NCBI GenBank assembly: GCA_003260075.1
Contig: QLIY01000658.1
Coordinates: forward strand, 1-64,000
Direction of reading: 5' to 3'
DNA length: 64,000 nt
Source: Phallusia mammillata
Lineage: Eukaryota > Chordata > Ascidiacea > Phlebobranchia > Ascidiidae
Within the stretch, counting starts at the first letter, position 1, and each line of letters starts with the position of its first letter. A program made the position numbers and the translations under genes. Under the pieces are notes generated by a model, which worked only from the letters and a program-made list of their open reading frames with translations, did no database searches and was not told the origin of the DNA. Shown here in pieces: positions 11,423-20,800 of the stretch.

Positions 11423-14044
11423 CTACACACTACCATCTTCTAAGGTTATAAAAAATCGCAAGTTTTTTAACAATCTTAATACCAACCACTCAGTAGTTGG
11501 GTCTTGTCCATTGACTTGATTCTCACCTTCAGTGTTATTTTGTTCATTAGTCTGGCTGGCTGGATCATTGTCATGATTTAGAAATAATATTTGACCATTA
11601 GACAAGCTTTCGTCATGGGGAGGAATATCATTCTCAGATTGGTCTATTTTTGATGGTTCTTTCTGTCTGTTTTCTAACTGAGTTACATTATGTTGGTTTT
11701 CTGTTGCTGGTGGCGTTGTACCATTTATTTCAGAAGACTTGACACCATTGCTTACCTGGGATGAACCTGAAGAGCTTGTAGGATTTTGGAAAATATCATT
11801 TTGGTTCCTTGCTTCCTCAGCAGATTTCACTTGGCATTCAGTTGTTATTGAATTATTTCGGTTTTCAACAGAAGCTTGAATGTTTGACCTTAGGTTTACA
11901 TTATGGATGGTAACATCAGATCTGTTTACAATGGCATCTTCATAATTAGATACTGGGCATAAATCCTGATCATTTTCAAAGGGCAATGAAGCTGTTGGAA
12001 AACTGAGGCTGACACCACTTTGTTCCTTAGATATTAATGTCTTCACCTTTCCATTTTCCAAAGAGTTCTCAGAATAATTACATGACTCAGACCCTGTTTG
12101 AGAAACTGGAGATATGAGGTTCAGGTTTTCGGTGCTTGTATTGATAATTATTTTTTCACCACTTTGAGGTTCCGTATTACCTGCGGACTTGGAATTTTCA
12201 AGGCTTCGATTAACTGATAAATCAGAGTTGGTTGATATTAGCCCTGAAGATCCTTCATAGCCAGAGTCAGCTGGGACTTTAGGGACTGTTTGACTTTCAA
12301 AGTCAGCAAAGTTGGAATTACCCTGGTGTTTAGTTCTTTTTAAATGTTCTGGACCACTTGTAAAAAGATCGTTGCTGCTGCTGGGAGCAACATGTCTTGG
12401 GCTGCTTGCTGGTTTATATTCAACAGACATCTGTACGGCTTCGGAAGTAAAAGATGGAATTTGCTGTTCACCATACTTTGATAATTTGAGACTGTACTTT
12501 GATAATTTGAGATCATTTCTGTCATATGATTCAGAACCATTGTGTGTTGTTTTATTCATCCTGGAAGACATCTCTTCCGACTTTTGCTTAAACTTTTCAG
12601 TTCCTTCATCAAATTCAGTCTGCTTCTTGATTTTAACAATGCTATCTTCTTGTGTGATTTCATTAAATGATGTTGATGGCATTTCTTGGATTGGTATATT
12701 AGGGGCATAACTCCATGGATACTGACTCCTTAAATTTGTCACCGTTTGTGCACCACAACTCACTGGTTCAGCTCTTGCATAAGTGTTTTGGGCATTGTCC
12801 TGAACGCTTGAGCTAGCATTGTTTGCCAGCGACCATTCAGTTGCATTACTTCCAACTGCAAATTTCTGCAAAGCTTGGTCTTGGTCTTGTATTATGTTTT
12901 CCTCAGCAAAACTGGACAAAACAGAACTGAGTGCTGATTTTGGATGTGTTTCATCATTTTCTTGACCATCATAGGGCTGAAATACAAAATCCACATTAAA
13001 ATGTTAATAAACCTATGATGACTAGAATGGAATTGTTTGTAAGAAAACTATGTTGCAGAAAAAAATTGAAGTTTTGGGATTGTAATACTCTTGCAAATGA
13101 CATAGTTAAACATTTTTAATAGACTGCAAAATAAAGACAGGTGTAGAGGTGGCTTACTGAGTAGTATGATGGTGAATATGGTGGTGGTGGTGGAGGTGGA
13201 TAAGGAGGGCGCTGTTCATTGTGAAACGATAATGGTTCTGGATCAGGATAAGGAGCAACATATTCTGTTTTCAAAGAAGGGTAAAGCTTTATATTTTATT
13301 CTTTAAAAGGGCCTGTATAAACATCACAACATACGAGGGTATATGCTCATTGCTAAATCCTTGTGTCGAGTGTAATACAAACCATCTAGAAATTGGGCAC
13401 CCCAGCCACTAAACCTCTTAACTTCACCAAGAAATTTTCCAACTGCACGCTGTTGACCATCATTTTTATCTGTTTGCTCGATTCTTTGCTTTAAATATAT
13501 ATCAAAGTTTTACATCAATATCACAAAGTTATTTGTTTCCTAATTTTCAAATGTGGCTTTTGCGAGTACCACAAATTAAACCCTGTATTTATACAAACAT
13601 TATTTTTTCAGCTGTTTATAAACAAATCAAACATGGTATTAAAATTGTTTCAACATATATGTTGTAAACATTTTCATCTGAAAAAAACACATACCCCTGT
13701 AAGTTTGGATATAAGCGAATGAAAATTTAAGAGTTACCTTGGTGGTTTCATTAACACAGTGCATATGTTGTAACATAGAAGTTGGGTCAACTTTTTTTAA
13801 GACATCCCTTCTTATTTTACCATGTAATTGTTGTTCAAGTACATCGTCCAGTCGATACTGGAACTCCTTTGATCTAAACACAATATTTCTACCGTTCGTT
13901 CAGCGTTTTAGCAAGCAAGTGACTTCTACCACTTGCTATTATTTGCAAAGCTATTCAGTGGAACAACTATCATAAGTTCTTAAAAGCTAATAAATTAATT
14001 AAATGGACAATATCAGCCTACCTTTTTGATGTAGGGGTTGACAT
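11423..14044 (-). CDS. CARD protein with proline-rich linker and long disordered tail (MAVS-like layout)
   Basis: Five exons with consistent phases: 14044-14022 (MSTPTSK), 13873-13738, 13488-13335, 13264-13158 and 12976-11423, for about 657 residues. Residues 9-104 are CARD-like: VDPTSMLQHMHC, then IEQTDKNDGQQRAVGKFL, then SGWGAQFLDGLYYTRHKDLA. This resembles the RIG-I pattern DPTYILSYM...GWFRGFLDAL. Next comes a proline/tyrosine-rich linker at about 105-145 (RPPYPPPPPPPYSPSYY). About 510 Ser/Asn/Gln/Glu-rich residues follow in one exon, with a direct repeat KLSKYSLKLSKY and a motif ADSGYEGSS near residue 377. CARD plus proline-rich linker plus long disordered tail is the layout of MAVS, the adaptor for RIG-I-like receptors. 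However, there is no convincing C-terminal transmembrane anchor: the end, EWLVLRLLKNLRFF, is only weakly hydrophobic. It shares NEITQE and the exon structure with the neighbour at 8545-10138, so the two are tandem duplicates. The function is inferred. Confidence 0.75.
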
Positions 14045-14176
14045 TTTCAAGCACACAGAATTGACCAATAAATAACTGTGAAAGGATGAAGTCAATTCTT
14101 TTCACTGATTTAACACAAACAGGAACAATTGTTTGAGAACGCCTAAACATTTAAGTTCAGAGGTCAAGGGAACCGT

Positions 14177-14405
14177 GATGACCAAGTTATTGCTGTAGTC
14201 AAAATAAAAATATAATCGGTGTCTAAACTAGTAAAATTTGTAGCATTTAATTCTGGATACGTGTTTTAGATTAAAGTGAAGGTGAGGGGGGGGGGATGAT
14301 GACCAAGTTATTTCTGTAGTCAGAATAAAAATATAATCGGTGTCTAAACTAGTAAAACTTGTAGCATTTAATTCTGGATACGTGTTTTAGATTAAAGTGA
14401 AGGTG
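14177..14405. repeat. Direct duplication joined by G10
   Basis: Roughly 109 bases before the G run (14286-14295) recur after it. Both copies contain GATGACCAAGTTATT and end TTAGATTAAAGTGAAGGTGA. They lie upstream of the longer CARD gene. This is an allelic-join candidate. Confidence 0.8.
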
Positions 14406-14681
14406 ATGTTTTACAGTTTAAACAAAAACATAGCCTTTACAAGTCTCATGAAGATAAAACCAAAACTTCGCATGTACTTTGGTTTATTTTTTATGAAAAG
14501 GCGAAACTACATTCACCTTCATGGGGTTTTCCCTATGACAGATTGGCGCAAGGTCAGCCACGTAATTTTCGCACTGCTTACTCGTATTTTATCAAAATAA
14601 AGAACCAAATGCTTGTTTGATTAGCTTTTAATTTAAATTTGCAATCCCAACGACTGAAATACAACTATTTCTGGGTGTTGG

Positions 14682-14682
<1 letters not shown>

Positions 14683-14748
<66 letters not shown>
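14683..14748. repeat. 66-base G homopolymer
   Basis: An uninterrupted G run immediately after (on the minus strand) the last readable codons of the phytanoyl-CoA dioxygenase gene. It hides that gene's true C-terminus. It is probably not genuine genomic sequence. Confidence 0.9.
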
Positions 14749-14749
<1 letters not shown>

Positions 14750-15127
14750 CTTCAGGAATTACTTTCTGCTTGCACTTCGCAATTTCAGCATTGGGGACCT
14801 AAAGGTAACAGAAAACGTCATTTTTTTACTGTAACTTATTTTAATGGGTTGTTATTAATGTTAACATCTGGCGAAAGAATGTACTTTATGGTTACATTTG
14901 CATGGTATAAACTATATTAATACGGTATATTAACCTGCTAGGAATGCAAAGTTAAGGTGTGAAAGTTACTTGTTGGTTTTTACTTTTAAAATCTGAAAAA
15001 AAAGCTAAACAAAAAAACTCTTTGAAAATTGACGTATTTATTTACGAACGTGTTGCAATATAAAAATCATTACGCCTTGAAGCTATGCAATTTTAAGAGA
15101 GATATAATTTAATTTTGTATTTTACCT

Positions 15128-15193
<66 letters not shown>

Positions 15194-17379
15194 GTTTGCT
15201 GTACTGCGGATGATGATGCTTCCGTATCGGATTATTGTCAGCTCTGTTATACGCGCACAATAGCGCCCACCTGCGGTCATCACTTTTATTCTGGTCACTC
15301 TTGTGAATAACATTGCTGTCACAACACATGACGTCAACATATACACACGTCACTCCTGATTACGTCATAAAGCAGAGTTACCTGTGAAAGAACAGTGCGT
15401 CTCCCGGTTCCAGCTCAACTTGCATGATTTCGTTTCGTTCAAGAATGTGTGACATTCGTTCTTCACAGATTCCATTCTGTTCACCAATAACTTCGTGAGC
15501 TAGCCGCCCCATCTTATGTGAACCTTCAATAATCTATCACAAATAATTACAGCACAAATTACACACCTAAAAATATGACGAAAATATAATGCCCAGAAAC
15601 ATAAACCAGAAGCATTTCAAAACCCAGTGTATAAACCCTAGGGCCTAGGTCAAACAGAATCAACCGTACTTGTACACAGTATTTCACGGAATATATAGTT
15701 CGCCAAAAAGTTTTGGCATCTTCAGTTCCTTATTCAAATAGAATCGGTTGATTCTGTTTGGCCTAGGGTTTATACACTGGGTTTTGAATTGTATTGATGT
15801 AAGAACAGTAATCACCGGAAAACTGCTACTGTAGGTGGATTTCAGTTCAAATTAGATTTTATTTTTCAACCAGAAGCATAAAACCGTTTTGAGCAACAAC
15901 AGTTTAATCACTCTTAATTACGGTGTATAGTTTTTTTTTTTCAATAGCAGTATTATTGCAAATCGAGCGCCCTTTGGAAAGGTATAGGCTACTACTTTAC
16001 TATGAAAAGGCGTCTTTGCGTTTAAACTTAACTGTTAAAAAACAATAGCAATAGCCTATAGGCAGGGTTGCCATACCGTCCTTATTTCTAAGATTTGTCC
16101 TTTTTTGAAGGCCTATGTCTTAGAAAAGTTCATTGTCCTTATTTTTTGCCTGAGTCCTTATTTTGTCTTATTTTCAACAATTATGAGTCAAATCCCTGCT
16201 ACAAGTAACCTGAGCTGTTGAATGCACGAAACATTTTCTACGAACAAGGGGTTGCTGGAACAGATTGTTTCTGGCCAAAATATTGCATATGATATGTCAT
16301 GGCTCGTATAAATGCAAAGATATGTTCACAAACGCTTGCTTTGTTTCGAAAATTTGATTTTTTCGGTTGTCCTTATTTTTGGTTTCAAGTCAATGGCACC
16401 CCTGCCTATAGGCCCAAGAGAAAAACATGCTCTACGATAAACGAGTACCTTTAGGCAACCGGGGGGGGGGCCCCTGCCTATAGTCCCAAGAGAAAAACAT
16501 GCTCTACGATAAACGAGTACCTTTAGGCAACCATTTCCTTTGTGGGCTTTGTCTGCCGCAATGAAGACCGTACCCATGTCGGGAAATAGACATCCATTGT
16601 TGTACCAGTATCCGTAATCTTGATGCCACACATGCATGCCTCCCGTCCGAGCATCTTTCATAATGATCTTCGAGTGATAGTGATACACTTCTCCATCGAG
16701 AAGCTGCAACCAAACTTACATGCATTTACATTGAGGTTTAAGTGTTTATCTGCAAGAAGTTGGGTGTTCTTAGACCCTTACCGACTCCATCGTTCCTGCT
16801 ACCTTCTCAGAACGCGCGATCACTCCAGTGACATCATTTCCGGCAGCGTTCCAAAGAACAACTTTCGTTTTTCGTCCCGACCCGTCGTCTCGACTGTACC
16901 GAAACGCCTACAAAAATACATTTGAAAATGATTTAGCACAGTTCAATGTCTAAATTAAGAGCGAAGAAACGGTAACTGCTTAACACACCATGAAACAATC
17001 GTCATTTTCCAAAGTGTTCTTTAGAATTTCTGCTTCTTCTTTGTTCAGCAGGGATCGAACGATAATATAGCCCTTGTCCTTGAAATGCTGAAACATTTCC
17101 TCTGTGACGTGCAGACAGTTTGCATCTTTATCGAGCGTGAAGTCTAAAGGTAGAAATAAAAGACAAAATCATTTCTGCAACGAATTTAATTGAAATGACA
17201 CACAGTTTTTTGTGTTTTAATCCAATTGCCCACAACATCAAAAGCAGACCTATTGCAAATTGCAATACCATGTTACAAACAAGTAGGCAAACTTAGCTGA
17301 GTAAAGTTTATTGATGGTTAACTTAGCTCGGCACCATACATTTTTAAAAACTACCTTTCATCACAGTAAGTTTTGTCAT
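14683..17379 (-). CDS. Phytanoyl-CoA dioxygenase family (PhyH) protein
   Basis: Predicted Fe(II)/2-oxoglutarate oxygenase. Exons in transcript order: 17379-17355 (MTKLTVMK), 17143-16989, 16907-16782, 16703-16521, 15533-15382, 15315-15126 and 14798 to about 14749. Borders are GT-AG and phases agree. The iron site is visible: HQD in [13 protein letters not shown] (His about 129, Asp about 131) and a distal His in [17 protein letters not shown] (about 218). The Arg pair just after it is placed to bind 2-oxoglutarate. [17 protein letters not shown] and [11 protein letters not shown] are also typical of the family. Length is about 270 residues, close to PHYHD1-type proteins. Two long C runs (on this strand) fall inside exon 6 near its 3' end (after HHHPQYSKL) and right after [17 protein letters not shown]. 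They look like assembly errors, so the last 30 or so residues are uncertain. The natural substrate cannot be told from sequence. Confidence 0.85.
15130..15192. repeat. 63-base G homopolymer inside a coding exon
   Basis: On the minus strand this is a C run inserted between codons for HHHPQYSKL and the AAAG that precedes the donor GTAAAA. It would encode 21 prolines in a family that has none there. The run is a multiple of three, so the frame survives, but its length is not reliable. Confidence 0.9.
15618..15786. repeat. Fold-back element with hammerhead-like relic
   Basis: The left arm (about 15618-15665, starting CAAAACCCAGTGTATAAACC) pairs with the right arm (about 15745-15786, ending GGTTTATACACTGGGTTTTG). 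The loop contains, on the minus strand, CTGAAGATGCC-loop-GGCGAAC (15725-15698). This resembles a decayed hammerhead core. It lies in an intron of the PhyH gene and shares CTTATTCAAATAGAATC with the fold-back at 22.8 kb. Confidence 0.7.
16063..16404. mobile_element. Non-autonomous hAT-type element
   Basis: The ends are CAGGGTTGCCATACC and GTCAATGGCACCCCTG, imperfect inverted repeats of the CAGGGGTGCCA type. They are flanked by a perfect 8-bp target duplication CCTATAGG (16055-16062 and 16405-16412). The interior repeats GTCCTTATTTTT motifs on both sides. It is 342 bp, has no coding capacity, and lies in the PhyH intron between exons 4 and 5. Confidence 0.88.
16400..16531. repeat. Direct duplication across a PhyH exon end, joined by G10
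   Basis: Bases 16400-16460 recur at 16471-16531, separated by ten G (16461-16470). The copies start CCCCTGCCTATA and end TTTAGGCAACC. They include the last 11 or so coding bases and the donor of PhyH exon 4, so a spurious second donor appears at about 16449. Confidence 0.85.
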
Positions 17380-17635
17380 CAAATCCAAATACAGCTCTAC
17401 ACTACTGTCACATCCTTACGTGACGATGCAATGCAGCAAACTTTCGACAGTAATTAATATTTAACTTCAAATGTGCCATACCAAACACAATCTTTGTGTC
17501 TGAGCATGTAAACAAAAGTTACTTAAACACCGAAAACAATATTTTTTTTACAAGAATGTAATACATTTTTTGTCTAAAAAATGTACTTAGTCCAGTGTTG
17601 ATTCAAAAGTTTCAAACACCTTGCAAGCAAAAAAA

Positions 17636-17721
<86 letters not shown>

Positions 17722-17856
17722 ACGTGAATTTGTTTACATCTCTTTCCTTTCGTTGTTAGATTTGTAATTTGAAAAGGGCAAAAGTGAAATTTTTGCCGAA
17801 AAAGCGGTAGGTTAAATCTCAAATTTTACCAAAACTATAATACTTGCGCACTTGTT
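17380..17856. promoter_or_regulatory. Head-to-head promoter region between PhyH-family gene and UTP3
   Basis: 477 bases separate the two divergent start codons (17379 minus, 17857 plus). Of these, 84 are a G homopolymer (17636-17719), so the real spacing may differ. No TATA box is placed convincingly for either gene. A shared bidirectional promoter is inferred from geometry alone. Confidence 0.5.
17636..17719. repeat. 84-base G homopolymer
   Basis: An uninterrupted G run between the divergent PhyH-family and UTP3 starts. It is one of six long runs in the window and probably an assembly artefact. Confidence 0.9.
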
Positions 17857-20800
17857 ATGGCTAGAGGCAGAAAAAAACGTGAAACAACGAAGTAAGTAAT
17901 ACAAAAAAACGTTTTTATTTATTGTTGCATATTGACATCAATTAAATTGTTTTTAGGCCTGTGAAGCGGAAAGGGGAATCACTTGACATAAATTTCACTA
18001 AAGAAGAACCTGATCCGGTATTGTGGAAACCACTATAATTTTTTAAATGTTATTCTTTTTCCTAAAAAATATTTTCTGAAACAACTCCCAACCAGAATAA
18101 AGAGTATTTTCTCAGGCACCATGAGAAATACCAAGTACACTACTTATCTGCTGTGGCATTCAATCCCAGAATTTGAATCAGTTTAGTAGGATTTTGATGT
18201 GCAATGTGCATTGTAAAAACAGCTTGTAGTAAAACTCTTTGAATCAACACCAAACCAATTAATTGCTCCATTGTACAGTTTAGTGAAGTAGTGCAAAAAA
18301 AACACATTATTCGAAACATAATTTTAAAAATATTCAAACGAATTTTCCATACAGATGCCGTATTTACCAATTTAAATAATCAATATCCCAACAAATTTGC
18401 CATGTTAAGTATATCATGTTTTACAGAATGAGGACGAGTTTTACTATGATGAAGTTGACCAGTTTCACAACAAAAGAGAAAAAGAACTGCTTGGTGATGA
18501 TGATTCGGACTTGAGTTTTAATGATGATGACAATGTAAACAATTCTTTTCTTTATTAAATATTAGCTACCTTTTTTGTGAATGTTAGCCACATATATACC
18601 AGATTGGAAAGTTTTATTTTTGCGAGGATATTTTTTTCGTCAAAATAATTGCGCGGAATTACAATTTTCTGCGCGGAATGATAGACATTTGATTGACAGG
18701 TGGATTTAACGATTAACACAATTTGTATGTAATGCATGCAAGACCACCCAGCTGACAAAAAGAACAACTAAATAAAGTAATAAACATGACAAATCTTCAG
18801 TTTTGCTCTATTGCGCACGCAGCTGTTCTGCTGAATTCTACAATTTTTCATTTTCATAACGATTCAAACATTTTGCTGATTTGTTTTATGGGAATAGTTG
18901 ATTGCCAAACTGCTCTTAACTGTTTTTAATTATTTGTCATACAGAAAACATTATTTTATGTAACTTGCCCAGCCGACAGTCACTTTAATAGTCAAACTAC
19001 GTCCTAAAAATACAGATAAATGTACTTTTAAGGACTATGTTACCGAAATAGAAATGTTGTTTCAAGCGTGACGATCGGTAAATTTCGATGTNATTTCAAG
19101 CATGACGATCAGTAAGTTTCAATGTGCTTGACTGATTTACGTGGATTGTTCGCAAAATAAGGCTTGTGACGACATACAGCGCAGGCAATTCTTTCCAATC
19201 TGGCATATATTAAGTACTCTTTTACAATCTATGAATGGAAAAGTTATTTTCTATACATAACTATGTGTTGTTATAAGGTCCTAAACTATGGGCATAGGCT
19301 TTTACAGTTTAACATAATTTGCACCACAGCTAAAGCTTTCAGCAAACTTATAAATAAAACCCAACCAGAACAAATATGTCAATAACATTTTTGTTACTTG
19401 TATTTTAAATATTTTATGCTTTCCTTGCAAATTGGTGGATGTATCACAAGTTTTTGGTTTCAAAGCTGAAGCTGTAGTTTATTTTTCTGAAGTATTCATG
19501 TTTCTGTATGCTTCATTAGGAGGAAGAGGTCTTAGGATTTAGTGATGAGGAGGAATTTGAAGAAGATAATGACGCTGATGATGAAGAAGAGCAGTTAATT
19601 GATGGTTGGTGTTTGATTACATATCATTTCAAATGTGGAAATGTATTGTACATGTACAAACTTCGAAAAAAAACACTTTATTTTTATATCAACAGAAAGA
19701 TATGTTTGTGTTCCCCCAGTATTACAGAAAGAGTTTAATTTTAAAAATGGATCTTTTTAAGGGATTCCCAGCAACAAGGCCTGGGGTAGAAAGAAGTCTT
19801 CATATTATGGAGCTGAGTCTTTGGAAGGCTTACAAGGTAAATATGTAAAGTGGTGTTTGCAAAGTTTTGCATACGACAGAAGTATGTTTTTTGGCATAAT
19901 CTGTCTTCTGATGAAGAAGTGATCATTTAATGATTGTCACAAAATTTAAGAAATAACATTATCTCAAATATGTATAGAATTAGGCAGCAATAAAAAAACG
20001 ACTAAAGGGCTTTTCTAGTAATTGTGACGGTGTTTCTGAATTAAAGGGTCCACTTATAGATGTACTTGTGTGTTACGAGTCCTGTAGCCTAATGTAGATT
20101 TCATAAATTATCGACAAACTTTTGTGGTTGTGGACATAAAACATTGTTTACTTTTAGGATTGGATCGAGATGAAGTACAAGATGAAGAAGAGCAAGAAGC
20201 ACTCCGCATCCAACAAAAACTCATGGAAGAAATAGACGAGGATCAACTTGATATTTTTGCTGTAAATTCTGGTTGTAATTTACCTTTTGAAAATTTGTAT
20301 TTGTCTTTCGTTTCCTTTCGGGAAATGACTAATGCAAAATGTAGGTTCTACTTTGAGTATTTTTTTATGATTAGATGAAACCAATGCAACCAGAAGTGGA
20401 TGTAAAAGATACTTCTACGAAAGATATAACCATAGACGTCAGTGAGCTTTCTGTCAAAGCTCAGTGGAAACTTTTAAAGCAAGAAGCCCCAGAACTGAGG
20501 GACATAATCATCGACTTCAAGGTATCAAATATTTTCTGCATAAAGTTCACACTTGGTTATTGATTAAGGACATCTTTGCAAATAATATTAAATTTAGGTC
20601 GTACTTATATTTTAAATATAAAAAATAAATGTAACTTTGACATAAAATTTGCTGTTTTAGTGGAATTCGAAACTATCCTACCAATTAGCGACCTTGGCAT
20701 TTTTGCTTTGTTTTTTTTCACATTGTGTTGACCAGAATATAGACCCACTTGCTAGAACATACATTCATTACTGGGGTCAAATTGGGTGTATCCACATTGG

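Noticed and set aside
14639..15353. Polyglycine and polyproline proteins read across the long G runs
   Set aside because: They arise only from translating homopolymers of doubtful reality; the genuine coding part belongs to the PhyH-family gene on the minus strand.
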